Shown here: positions 8,211 through 16,437 of the stretch, piece by piece
Layout: every line of letters begins with the position of its first letter
How positions within the stretch are numbered: position 1 is the first letter of the stretch
Notes under the pieces: generated by a model
What the model was told of the DNA's origin: nothing
The model's database searches: none
What the model saw: the letters and a program-made list of their open reading frames with translations, nothing else
Assembly: GCA_946407895.1 (NCBI GenBank)
Contig: CAMJQA010000036.1
Location: forward strand, 1 to 34,920
Reading direction: 5' to 3'
Length of the DNA stretch: 34,920 bases
From: an uncultured Prevotellaceae bacterium
Lineage (GTDB): Bacteria > Bacteroidota > Bacteroidia > Bacteroidales > Bacteroidaceae
Position numbers and translations under genes: made by a program

Positions 8211-9628
8211 AGAGACTCTTATCCGTCTTTTTAACTCTCATCGTCTGTGCAGGCAATTTGCCTGCACAGACTTATACATACACCGATACCGATGAATGGC
8301 AGGCCTATGATGACTTCAACCGCGTCTTCCTGGACACGAAGAACAGCAAGTACATCTATCGCGACCATTCGGCACGTACAAACGCTGTTGACCGCTGGAA
8401 CGGTGCTGCAGCCATTTGGTGCCAGGCTATATTCTATGATATGGCCGTCAATGCCTACCGCCGTGCGGTACAGGAAGGCAACGCTACCCTGAAAACGAAG
8501 TACAAGAATATCGCCCAGCGCATTTATACAGGCGAAAAGAAGCAGTACTGCAACTTCGACTTCGACAACAACAACACAAACACAGGGTGGTTCGTCTATG
8601 ACGACATCATGTGGTGGACGTGCGCTCTGGCACGTGCACACGAAACGTTTGGGGGGAGTACAACTTCATATCCCTACCGTACGGAGGCAGAACGGAGTTT
8701 CCTGCGTGTATGGTACGGCTCTACAAAGGTGGGCGACGACGGTTCGTATGCCGACCCTGCCCGAGGACTGGGCGGCGGAATGTTCTGGGAGTGGCAGCCT
8801 ATCGACAATCCCAAAGCACACAAGGCAGGCGATTTCCGCTCAGCATGCATAAACTTTCCCACGGTAATTGCAGCTTGCCTGCTGCATAAGATTGTACCTG
8901 AGGGGCGAAAGGAACCGGCTACAACTGGTCGGCCCACACAGCAGACAAAGGAATGGTATCTGGAGAAAGCAAAGGAGATATTCGAATGGGCCGACAAGAC
9001 GTTAGTTTCAAACGGGCGCGTAGCCGATGGTATTCACGGCGGTGGCCCTGAATTCAAGGATCACCTTTACAACCAGGCCACCTACATCGGTGCATGTTGC
9101 CACCTATACCTGTTAACCGGCGAGACGGCCTATCTTACAAAAGCCATCCGGGCAGCCAACTACGTCTTCAATACGATGTGCAGTTCATACTACCTGCCCC
9201 TGGAGACAGGTGTGGAACAAGGCATTTATACCGCTATATTTGCCCAGTATATAAGCATGCTGGTATATGACTGCGGTCAGTCGCGCTATGCCAGCTATAT
9301 AAAGCGCAATATCCAAAGGGCATGGACGAGCCGCGACCAGAAAAGGGGTATTCAAAATGCCAATTTCCGTACGGGGAGCACCAAGGAGGACGAGCAGGTA
9401 GAAAGTTATAATGCCAGCGCTATGCCTGCCCTGATGCTGATGTTCCCTGTTGGCGGGGACGAAGGCAGTAGCATAGAAGAATTGCCTCCGCTGGATGAAC
9501 ATAAGGATGAAGCCTCGGCTATTTACACAATCGACGGGAAAAGCATTCTGAAACAGGATTACGCCAGAAGCACGGCACTTCGCCCGGGCCTTTACGTCAC
9601 GAACCGCCGTAAAGTACTGGTAAGATAA
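8207..9628 (+). CDS. GH76 family endo-alpha-1,6-mannanase, secreted
   Basis: A 473-residue protein with a signal peptide (MKRLLSVFLTLIVCAGNLPA) and a GH76 (alpha/alpha)6-barrel domain. The paired catalytic aspartates of the family fit D132-D133 in FVYDDIMWWTCALA. Supporting motifs are RWNGAAAIWCQA, an FWEWQPID-like segment, NQATYIGACCHLYLLTG and AIFAQYI. GH76 enzymes cut alpha-1,6-mannan backbones (yeast mannan, mycobacterial or glycan-derived mannosides) by a retaining mechanism. The C-terminus (about 435-473) is a short separate tail, AIYTIDGKSI...LRPGLYVTNRRKVLV, resembling type IX secretion sorting domains or the tails common in Prevotella secreted proteins. It overlaps GH92 by four bases and is the last gene of the rightward operon: the endo-enzyme would open a backbone whose side chains GH92 trims. 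Confidence 0.9.
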   Translation: MKRLLSVFLTLIVCAGNLPAQTYTYTDTDEWQAYDDFNRVFLDTKNSKYIYRDHSARTNAVDRWNGAAAIWCQAIFYDMAVNAYRRAVQEGNATLKTKYKNIAQRIYTGEKKQYCNFDFDNNNTNTGWFVYDDIMWWTCALARAHETFGGSTTSYPYRTEAERSFLRVWYGSTKVGDDGSYADPARGLGGGMFWEWQPIDNPKAHKAGDFRSACINFPTVIAACLLHKIVPEGRKEPATTGRPTQQTKEWYLEKAKEIFEWADKTLVSNGRVADGIHGGGPEFKDHLYNQATYIGACCHLYLLTGETAYLTKAIRAANYVFNTMCSSYYLPLETGVEQGIYTAIFAQYISMLVYDCGQSRYASYIKRNIQRAWTSRDQKRGIQNANFRTGSTKEDEQVESYNASAMPALMLMFPVGGDEGSSIEELPPLDEHKDEASAIYTIDGKSILKQDYARSTALRPGLYVTNRRKVLVR

Positions 9629-9675
9629 ATCACCCTTAATCTTTGCAAAGAATATTTCTTTATGCTTCCATTTTT

Positions 9676-9707
9676 TTTGGAGAAATGGCGAAGATGTTGT
9701 ACCTTTG
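9676..9707 (+). promoter_or_regulatory. Promoter for ychF
   Basis: TTTG at 9676-9679, a 20-nt spacer, then TACCTTTG at 9700-9707: a full Bacteroidetes-type promoter. The ATG at 9725 is 17 bases after the -7 box, so the leader is very short. Confidence 0.75.
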
Positions 9708-9724
9708 CACAAAAATAAATCAAT

Positions 9725-10828
9725 ATGGCATTAAAAGCAGGTATTGTGGGACTTCCCAATGTAGGAAAATCCACACTTTTCAATTGTCTGTCAAGTGCGA
9801 AAGCCCAGGCTGCCAACTTCCCGTTCTGTACCATCGATGCACAGCTGGGACAGGTTTCCGTGCCTGACGAACGACTGACGCGCCTGGCCGAACTCGTACA
9901 CCCGGGTCGAATCGTGCCGGCGGTATGTGATATCGTAGATATTGCAGGTCTAGTAAAAGGAGCCAGCCAGGGCGAGGGGCTGGGAAATCAGTTCCTGGCA
10001 AATATTCGCGAGTGCGATGCCATCATCCACGTTCTGCGCTGTTTCGATGACCCGAATATTGTACATGTTGATGGCTCTGTTGACCCTGTACGCGACAAGG
10101 AAATCATCGATACGGAATTACAGATAAAAGACCTTGAAACAGTAGAAAACCGTATCAAGAAGGTGGAGAAACAGGCTCGTGTAGGCGGCGATAAGCTGGC
10201 ACGAGTTGAACTGGATGTACTTCTGAAGTATAAGGCTGCCCTGGAACAGGGACTCAGTGCCCGCACCGTTACCTTCGAAACCGAGGACGAGAACAATGCG
10301 GCCCGCAGCCTATTCCTGCTCACCACAAAGCCTGTGCTATACGTCTGCAACGTAGATGACGACAGTGCGGCTCAGGGTAATCAATATACCGCTGCTGTAG
10401 CCGAGGCTATACGCGGAGAACAGGCCGAGATGCTCATTATCAGTGCACAGACAGAAGCTGACATAGCCGAATTGGAGACCTACGAGGAGAAACAAATGTT
10501 CCTCGAGGATATGGGCCTCACTGAGAGCGGCTGTAACCGCCTCATAAAGGCCATCTATCACCTCCTTTCCCTGCAAACCTTTATCACGGCCGGCGAAATG
10601 GAAGTGAAAGCATGGACATTCCGTCGAGGATGGAAGGCTCCCCAGTGCGCAGGTGTCATCCATACAGACTTTGAGAAGGGATTCATTCGTGCAGAAGTCA
10701 TTAAGTATGAAGACTACATCCATTACGGCTCCGAAGCCGCTGTGCGTGAAGCCGGAAAGATGGGTGTCGAAGGCAAGGAATACGAGGTGCAGGACGGCGA
10801 TATCATGCACTTCCGTTTCAACGTGTGA
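9725..10828 (+). CDS. ychF: Redox-regulated ATPase YchF
   Basis: 367 residues, the normal length for YchF (about 363). The Obg-family P-loop GLPNVGKST is at residues 8-16, followed by the switch region DIAGLVKGASQGEGLGNQFL and IRECDAIIHVLRCF. A coiled-coil insertion lies near 130-160 (ETVENRIKKVEKQARVGG). The TGS-like C-terminal domain carries LQTFITAGEMEVKAWTF, APQCAGVIHTDFEKGFIRAEV and the closing DGDIMHFRFNV, a very conserved YchF signature. YchF binds ATP rather than GTP and associates with ribosomes and stress responses. It has its own promoter, is followed by lgt after 41 bp in the same direction, and shows nothing unusual. Confidence 0.97.
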   Translation: MALKAGIVGLPNVGKSTLFNCLSSAKAQAANFPFCTIDAQLGQVSVPDERLTRLAELVHPGRIVPAVCDIVDIAGLVKGASQGEGLGNQFLANIRECDAIIHVLRCFDDPNIVHVDGSVDPVRDKEIIDTELQIKDLETVENRIKKVEKQARVGGDKLARVELDVLLKYKAALEQGLSARTVTFETEDENNAARSLFLLTTKPVLYVCNVDDDSAAQGNQYTAAVAEAIRGEQAEMLIISAQTEADIAELETYEEKQMFLEDMGLTESGCNRLIKAIYHLLSLQTFITAGEMEVKAWTFRRGWKAPQCAGVIHTDFEKGFIRAEVIKYEDYIHYGSEAAVREAGKMGVEGKEYEVQDGDIMHFRFNV

Positions 10829-10869
10829 CAAGTTACCCCTCCTTAATCTGTTAAACCATTCAAACCGAT

Positions 10870-11739
10870 ATGCTGTCATTCATTAATTGGAACCCCGACG
10901 TAGTGGCCTTTCACTTAGGCTTTGTCAGTGTGCGGTGGTACGGCCTTTGCTGGTGCCTGGGCCTTATTGCCGTATATATGCTTATGCACCGTCTCTATCA
11001 AGAGCAGAAGTTGGGCGAGGAGAAATTCGATCCCATGTTCTTCTATTGCTTCGTAGGCATTTTGGTGGGTGCGCGCCTGGGGCATTGCCTCTTTTATGAG
11101 CCTGAATATTATCTGCATCACCTCACGGAGATGTTCTTGCCCATCAAGGAAACTACCCATCCTGAATTGTGGACTTCATGGCTGATGTGGCTGCCCACGG
11201 GAAATGACAACACCCACTGGGTAATGACCGGTTATGAAGGGCTTGCAAGCCATGGTGGCACGTTAGGCTTGATGCTGGCTTTGGTGCTCTATGCCCGCAG
11301 GGTAAAGCTGCCCCTGCTCCACGTCCTGGACAATGTAGGCATCGTCACACCCGTCTGCGCCTGCGCCATTCGTCTGGGCAACCTTATGAACAGCGAAATC
11401 ATAGGTCGTCCCACCGACCTCCCCTGGGCCTTCATATTCGAGCGGGTAGATCAGCTGCCCCGTCATCCCGGCCAGCTCTACGAGGCTCTCTGCTATGCCT
11501 GCTTCTTCTTTATTGGATGGTACTTCTATCGTCGCCATCCCCGCAAGGTAGGCTCGGGCTTCTTCTTCGGTCTTTGCCTCTTCATGATTTTCACCAGCCG
11601 CATCCTCATCGAGTACACCAAGGAGAACCAGGTAGATTTCGAGAACGGCATGTTCCTCAACATGGGCCAGCTGCTCAGCATTCCCTTTGTTCTCCTCGGC
11701 CTGTGGTGCATGAGGAGGGGCTGGAAGCAAAGAGAGTGA
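10870..11739 (+). CDS. lgt: Prolipoprotein diacylglyceryl transferase
   Basis: 289 residues with about seven membrane segments. Lgt transfers diacylglycerol from phosphatidylglycerol to the lipobox cysteine of prelipoproteins at the inner membrane, before LspA cleavage. Family signatures present are RWYGLCWCLGL in the first segment, HGGTLGLMLALVLYARR, the Lgt box RLGNLMNSEIIGRPT and RHPGQLYEALCY. The segment EPEYYLHHLTEMFLPI with the following insertion (WTSWLMWLPTGNDN) is longer than in E. coli but typical of Bacteroidetes. ATG 10870 gives the expected short N-terminus. It lies 41 bp after ychF and converges with glpK; a small hairpin (11747-11762) may end the transcript. Confidence 0.95.
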   Translation: MLSFINWNPDVVAFHLGFVSVRWYGLCWCLGLIAVYMLMHRLYQEQKLGEEKFDPMFFYCFVGILVGARLGHCLFYEPEYYLHHLTEMFLPIKETTHPELWTSWLMWLPTGNDNTHWVMTGYEGLASHGGTLGLMLALVLYARRVKLPLLHVLDNVGIVTPVCACAIRLGNLMNSEIIGRPTDLPWAFIFERVDQLPRHPGQLYEALCYACFFFIGWYFYRRHPRKVGSGFFFGLCLFMIFTSRILIEYTKENQVDFENGMFLNMGQLLSIPFVLLGLWCMRRGWKQRE

Positions 11740-11746
11740 TTCCAAA

Positions 11747-11762
11747 GCCTTTTGCGGAAGGC
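11747..11762 (+). terminator. Short hairpin after lgt
   Basis: GCCTT (11747-11751) pairs with AAGGC (11758-11762) around a small loop, followed by ATTATTCT. It lies in the 53-bp gap between the convergent lgt and glpK genes. The stem is short, so this is a weak terminator call. Confidence 0.3.
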
Positions 11763-11792
11763 ATTATTCTGACGGGGGAGTCGGAAAAGGCG

Positions 11793-13280
11793 TCACGCTA
11801 AGGTACGGCGCACAGCATCCTTCCATCCGGCAATGAGGCGCTCCACGTCTTCGGGGGGTGCGGAGGGCAGGAACTCGCGTTCGACATGCCACTGGGAGCG
11901 TATGGTGTCTATGCTTTCCCAGAAGCCTACGGCAAGTCCTGCCAAATATGCGGCTCCACGGGCCGTTGTTTCCACGCACGAAGGACGTATGACCCGAGTG
12001 CCCAGCACATCGGCCTGGAACTGCATCAGGTAATCGTTGCGCGAAGCACCGCCGTCAACCCTTAGGTCTCCCTGTTCCAAATGAGCGTCTTGCCGCATGC
12101 AGTTTACGATGTCCATCGTCTGGAAGGCAATACCCTCAAGAGCGGCACGTGCTATATGTGCTGTTGTCGTTCCGCGCGTAATACCCGTTATCGTTCCGCG
12201 GGCGTATGGATTCCAGTAGGGAGCCCCAAGACCTGTTAGGGCCGGCACGAAATAGACTCCGCCATTATCCTCTACACTGCACGCCATCTTCTCTGAATCG
12301 GCAGCAGAACGCATTATCTGCAAGCCGTCGCGCAACCACTGAATAGCACTTCCAGCCACGAAGATACTGCCCTCGAGGGCGTAGTTCACCTGCTGCCCTA
12401 TCTTCCACGCCACGGTGGTAAGCAGGTTGTGCGCAGAACGAACTGCCTCAGTGCCCGTATTCATCAGTAGGAAGCAGCCTGTGCCATAGGTGTTCTTCAC
12501 TTCACCTGGCCGAATGCACATTTGCCCAAAGAGTGCGGCCTGCTGGTCGCCGGCGATGCCAGCCAAAGGCAGGGAATGCAGATTGAAGGGATGCCCGCCT
12601 GTCTGCGCAATGACACCCGACGAATCCACTACCTGTGGCATCATGGAACGGGGTACCTCCATGAGTCGAAGCAGGTCATCGTCCCAGTCGAGGGTGTGTA
12701 TATTATATAATAATGTGCGCGAGGCATTGGTGACATCTGTGGCATGAACCCGTCCGCCCGTCAGTTTCCAGATGAGCCAAGAGTCAACTGTGCCAAACCG
12801 AAGTTCGCCGCGGCGGGCACGTTCCATAGCACCTGGTACAGAACGCAGAATCCACCGCACTTTGGTAGCACTGAAGTAGGAATCGGGGATGAGCCCTGTG
12901 CGTTCCCTTATCATCTCCGTCAGCCCATTACGCTGCAACTCGCTGCAAAAGTCGGCAGTACGGCGGTCCTGCCACACGATTGCATTATAAACAGGCTCTC
13001 CGGTGCGTGCATCCCACACGATGGTAGTCTCGCGCTGATTGGCAATACCCAGCGCTGCCACCTCCTCCAACGATATATCGGTTTGCGTAACGACCTGTGC
13101 CACTGTAGCTGCCTGTGAGGACCATATCTCGCGAGGGTCCTGCTCCACCCATCCCGGTTGTGGGAAATACTGGCGGAACTCCATCTGTGCGGTTCCCCGT
13201 ACCTCGCCCTCCTTGTCAAAAACAATGGTACGCGAGCTTGTTGTGCCCTGATCCAGGGCCAAGATATAATGCTTCTTCAA
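11793..13280 (-). CDS. glpK: Glycerol kinase
   Basis: 495 residues, standard for GlpK, which phosphorylates glycerol to sn-glycerol-3-phosphate in the cytoplasm. FGGY-kinase motifs are present: [14 protein letters not shown] near residue 9, [11 protein letters not shown], the FGGY signature region [33 protein letters not shown], and [19 protein letters not shown]. The start [10 protein letters not shown] is the only sensible one. No glycerol facilitator (glpF) or glycerol-3-phosphate dehydrogenase is adjacent, so it is an isolated glpK. It lies downstream of ispG on the same strand, separated by 254 bp filled with a repeat element, so whether it shares the ispG transcript is unclear. Confidence 0.96.
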   Translation of the reverse strand: MKKHYILALDQGTTSSRTIVFDKEGEVRGTAQMEFRQYFPQPGWVEQDPREIWSSQAATVAQVVTQTDISLEEVAALGIANQRETTIVWDARTGEPVYNAIVWQDRRTADFCSELQRNGLTEMIRERTGLIPDSYFSATKVRWILRSVPGAMERARRGELRFGTVDSWLIWKLTGGRVHATDVTNASRTLLYNIHTLDWDDDLLRLMEVPRSMMPQVVDSSGVIAQTGGHPFNLHSLPLAGIAGDQQAALFGQMCIRPGEVKNTYGTGCFLLMNTGTEAVRSAHNLLTTVAWKIGQQVNYALEGSIFVAGSAIQWLRDGLQIMRSAADSEKMACSVEDNGGVYFVPALTGLGAPYWNPYARGTITGITRGTTTAHIARAALEGIAFQTMDIVNCMRQDAHLEQGDLRVDGGASRNDYLMQFQADVLGTRVIRPSCVETTARGAAYLAGLAVGFWESIDTIRSQWHVEREFLPSAPPEDVERLIAGWKDAVRRTLA

Positions 13281-13282
13281 AG

Positions 13283-13520
13283 GTTCAAAAGTTCAAAAAG
13301 TTCAAAAGGTTCTTGCGTCCCTGCGGTAGCAAGCGTCTCGCTTTGCTCGCCGAGCGGAGTTTCGCTCGACTCTTGTCACGATTGACTTCGTCGAGCCTGC
13401 TCACGCTCGGAAGAGACGAAGCAAGCTTCACTCTCCGCTCGCTTAATCGCAGCCTTCGGCCAAATGAAAGTAAACTTTCAATGGCGCTCGCTGCTCCAAG
13501 AGTTCAAAAGGTTCAAAAAG
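13283..13520. repeat. Structure-rich intergenic repeat, copy A
   Basis: This element fills the ispG-glpK gap. Its left side has GTTCAAAAG at 13283-13291, a second unit at 13291-13300 and a third at 13300-13308; its right side has GTTCAAAAG at 13502-13510 and another unit at 13511-13520. The core contains inverted repeats, including CTTCGTCGAGC (13386-13396) with GCTC (13405-13408) and GACGAAG (13415-13421), and the palindrome GCTCGCCGAGC. It shares AAGCAAGCTTC (13419-13429) and ATGGCGCTCGCTGCTCCA (13481-13498) with copy B at 21381-21506. No transposase gene is present, so it looks like a non-autonomous REP/MITE-like element. Confidence 0.6.
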
Positions 13521-13534
13521 CCCGGCTGCCATTC

Positions 13535-15211
13535 TCAGTCCTGCGCCCCTTCGCATCGGTTTATAAGTGCCAGAAGATGCTCTACGGCCTCCTCCTCGGG
13601 AATGTTGCGTTCAACACACTCCTTGCGGCGGTAGAGCGAAACACGTCCGCGCGCCGCGCCGACATATCCATAATCAGCATCGGCCATCTCGCCCGGACCG
13701 TTTACGATACATCCCATGATGGCTATCTTCAGACCTTTAAAATGAGCGGTAGCTGCCTTTACCCGGGCAATCGTCCCCTCCAGGTCGTACAGAGTGCGTC
13801 CGCAGCCGGGGCAACTGATGTACTCGGTGCGTGTAAATCGGGCCCGTGCTGCCTGCAGTATGGCGTAGGCCAGTTCCTCGCCTCGCTGAGAATCCACGTC
13901 CTGCGGAACGACCAATCCATCGGCCAGAGCGTCGATAAAGAGAATACCCGTCTCAATGGCACAAAGCAACTGGTAATGTGCCCAGTCACGGGCGCCCAGT
14001 TCTGCGGGCGTAGGCATGACGGCCAACATAGGATTTCGCAATCCCAGGTTCATCAGGGCGAAAGCCAGTGCACGGTGCTCGCCCAAGCGGTTTTGTGTAT
14101 GCGGGCGGCTCACTACGATGATTTCAGGATGATTCCTCAACAACTCAGCCGTATCTGCATTGAATGTAAAGGGATTGAGCACTACCGCTTTCTCCACAGG
14201 CATTTCGCCCAAGACCACAGGAACCTGCCCGCCCCCTATCTCCCCCACACGGGCCGTCTGACGCCGTACGGGACGTAGCCAGTCATACTGAGCAGGTATC
14301 TGCAAGTCGTCGGGAAGGAGCAGGTCGTGCCCCTGACGATATGTAGTGACGTAGTCCACTATATCGCGTGCTACGGGTATCTCCCGTTCGGGAGCTTCAG
14401 AGAGGGATACGCGTATAGTATCACCAATGCCATCCAGCAACAGGGCACCTATGCCTACAGCACTCTTTATGCGTCCGTCCTCGCCCTCTCCGGCTTCTGT
14501 GACGCCCAGATGCAGAGGGAAGGTCATCCCCTCCTTCTGCATGGCGCTCACCAGGAGCCTCATGCTCTGCACCATAATCACGGTATTTGATGCCTTGATG
14601 CTGATAACGACATTGTGGAAATCAACCTTTTGGCAAATGCGCAGGAATTCCATGCAGCTTTCCACAATGCCCTCGGGCGTATCGCCGTAACGGCTCATGA
14701 TGCGGTCTGACAGGCTGCCATGATTCACCCCTATCCGCACTGCCGTGTAATGCTCGCGGCATATCTGCAGGAAGGGGACAAGCCGCGCCTCTATCTTCTG
14801 CAACTCGGCCGCATACTCCTCGTCGGTATATTCCAGTTGCTTGAACTGACGCGCTGCATCTACGTAGTTTCCGGGATTGATGCGCACCTTCTCACAATAG
14901 AGGGCCGCTACGTCGGCCACACGGGGATTGAAGTGTACATCGGCCACAAGGGGTACCAAGCATCCTGCTTCACGTACGCCGGCATTGATAAGCCGCATGT
15001 TCTCGGCTTCGCGTACGCCCTGGGTAGTAAGGCGGACGTATTCACCCCCAGCCTCAGCTATACGCAAGACCTGTTGAACGCATGCTTCGGTGTCCATCGT
15101 CACCGTGTTAGTCATGCTCTGCACCCTGATGGGCATATTCCCGCCCATAGGGGTATTGCCCACCTGAACAATATGGGAGGGGCGTCGTCTGTAGTTGAAA
15201 AGATTCATCAT
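13535..15211 (-). CDS. ispG: 4-hydroxy-3-methylbut-2-enyl diphosphate synthase, long form
   Basis: 558 residues. IspG (GcpE) reduces methylerythritol cyclodiphosphate to HMBPP in the MEP isoprenoid pathway using a [4Fe-4S] cluster. The N-terminal TIM barrel is clear (IRVQSMTNTVTMDTEACVQQ, PLVADVHFNPRVA, KVRINPGNYVD, RIGVNHGSLSDRIMSRYGDT). The cluster-binding C-terminal domain has SCPGCGRTLYDL and GCIVNGPGEMADADYGYVG. Compared with the roughly 370-residue E. coli enzyme it carries a large central insertion (about residues 270-430), as in the plant and Bacteroidetes/Chlamydiae long form. Either of two adjacent ATG codons (15211 or 15208) could start it. It lies in a leftward run after rpoN, the PAP2-like gene and purE, 54 bp after the purE stop. 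Confidence 0.95.
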   Translation of the reverse strand: MMNLFNYRRRPSHIVQVGNTPMGGNMPIRVQSMTNTVTMDTEACVQQVLRIAEAGGEYVRLTTQGVREAENMRLINAGVREAGCLVPLVADVHFNPRVADVAALYCEKVRINPGNYVDAARQFKQLEYTDEEYAAELQKIEARLVPFLQICREHYTAVRIGVNHGSLSDRIMSRYGDTPEGIVESCMEFLRICQKVDFHNVVISIKASNTVIMVQSMRLLVSAMQKEGMTFPLHLGVTEAGEGEDGRIKSAVGIGALLLDGIGDTIRVSLSEAPEREIPVARDIVDYVTTYRQGHDLLLPDDLQIPAQYDWLRPVRRQTARVGEIGGGQVPVVLGEMPVEKAVVLNPFTFNADTAELLRNHPEIIVVSRPHTQNRLGEHRALAFALMNLGLRNPMLAVMPTPAELGARDWAHYQLLCAIETGILFIDALADGLVVPQDVDSQRGEELAYAILQAARARFTRTEYISCPGCGRTLYDLEGTIARVKAATAHFKGLKIAIMGCIVNGPGEMADADYGYVGAARGRVSLYRRKECVERNIPEEEAVEHLLALINRCEGAQD

Positions 15212-15265
15212 TCGATCGGGTTTAAAAAAGTAAGGGACGAAGATAGGGAGGTCTTGCCCACACTT

Positions 15266-15763
15266 CTAATTCACCTTGAACTTATATTTCACCTGTGCAA
15301 GTTCTTCATTGGCCTTAACGATTTTCTGCTTCAAGCCTTCCTTGTATGCCTTGAGCCGGGTGGCTAAAGCCTCATCACTCAGAGCCAGCATCTCGGCAGC
15401 CAGGATAGCCGCATTCTGTGCACCGTTCACGCCAACCGTTGCCACTGGAATGCCGGGAGGCATCTGTATAATGCTGAGCATGGCATCCAACCCATCAAGC
15501 ATTCCCTTGATGGGCACGCCAATAACGGGCAGTGTCGTATTTGCCGCTATAACTCCGGGCAAGGCTGCCGCCATACCAGCTCCGGCGATTATGACGCGCA
15601 CGCCACGCTCCTCGGCATGACGGGCAAACTGTTCCACTTCCTGAGGTGTACGATGTGCGCTCAAGGCATTCATCTCGAATGGGATTTCCATTTCGTCCAG
15701 AAACTTTGCGGCTTTCTCCATAACGGGCAGGTCGCTGGTGCTGCCCATGATAATACTTATCAT
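15266..15763 (-). CDS. purE: N5-carboxyaminoimidazole ribonucleotide mutase
   Basis: 165 residues, typical of class I PurE, which converts N5-CAIR to CAIR in de novo purine synthesis as a homo-octamer. Signatures include IIMGSTSDLPVM at the N-terminus, ALSAHRTPQEV (the catalytic-histidine loop), VIIAGAGMAAALPGVIAA, PVIGVPIKGMLDGLDAMLSI and MPPGIPVATVGVNGAQNAAI. The position beside ispG and rpoN on the same strand (42 bp after the PAP2-like gene, 54 bp before ispG) suggests one leftward operon. No purK is nearby. Nothing unusual is seen. Confidence 0.97.
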   Translation of the reverse strand: MISIIMGSTSDLPVMEKAAKFLDEMEIPFEMNALSAHRTPQEVEQFARHAEERGVRVIIAGAGMAAALPGVIAANTTLPVIGVPIKGMLDGLDAMLSIIQMPPGIPVATVGVNGAQNAAILAAEMLALSDEALATRLKAYKEGLKQKIVKANEELAQVKYKFKVN

Positions 15764-15805
15764 TCCTATCTTATTTTAGTTTATGTCTTCTTTTCTATTA
15801 AATAT

Positions 15806-16417
15806 CTATATGAGCATGATACCGTAATAGCCGCAAAGGATGCCCACTGCAGTACCGCTCAGGACCTGCCATAGCGAATGCTGACGCAGGAGCATACGGC
15901 TGGTCATCACCAGCCCCGAGACAAGGATGGCCAGGCATAGCCACCATACGGGGTTGAACGAGAAAATGGTTGAGTATGCAACAAGGGCACCTATGACGCC
16001 TCCCGAACCGGCAGAGTGCATGCTTATCTTCCACTTTATGTTGATGAGAATACACGAGCACTGAATCAGGGCTGAGACAGCAATAATATTAATCATGAAA
16101 CGTGGCAGGCGCAGTGCCATCATTGTCTGCATGCAGGCTATATAGCAGATAAGGTAGATGATATATGGAACCCATCGCTTCTGCTGGTGACGTAATTCAT
16201 GCTGGTTCCATTTGCGAATACGCCGGTAAATAAATATAGCGCCGGCAGGAAGTGCTACAGTGAATACATACACCATACCCAGTATGGCCAGCTTGAACGA
16301 CCAGGGCAGAAGCGCAAGGTAAGTGGCCATCATCAGGATAAAGAAACTGACAGTGGGATAGTAAGTCGGCCGGAAAACCGTCGATAGTATTCGTGCTAAG
16401 ACTATAATGAACCGCAT
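15806..16417 (-). CDS. Divergent PAP2-like integral membrane protein
   Basis: A 203-residue protein with about six hydrophobic segments. The C-terminal half resembles a PAP2 (type 2 phosphatidic acid phosphatase) core: KISMHSAG (residues 130-137) corresponds to the motif with the catalytic histidine, and SRMLLRQHSLWQ (173-184) to SRxxxxxHxxxD with glutamine replacing the aspartate. The usual N-terminal KxxxxxxRP motif is not clear; RIRKWNQHELRHQQKR near residue 66 is basic but different. Candidate roles are dephosphorylation of lipid phosphates such as undecaprenyl pyrophosphate, or a non-catalytic relative. It lies 20 bp after rpoN and 42 bp before purE on the same strand, so it is probably co-transcribed with both. 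Confidence 0.65.
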   Translation of the reverse strand: MRFIIVLARILSTVFRPTYYPTVSFFILMMATYLALLPWSFKLAILGMVYVFTVALPAGAIFIYRRIRKWNQHELRHQQKRWVPYIIYLICYIACMQTMMALRLPRFMINIIAVSALIQCSCILINIKWKISMHSAGSGGVIGALVAYSTIFSFNPVWWLCLAILVSGLVMTSRMLLRQHSLWQVLSGTAVGILCGYYGIMLI

Positions 16418-16437
16418 TTCTTTCCTGGGGATTGACT

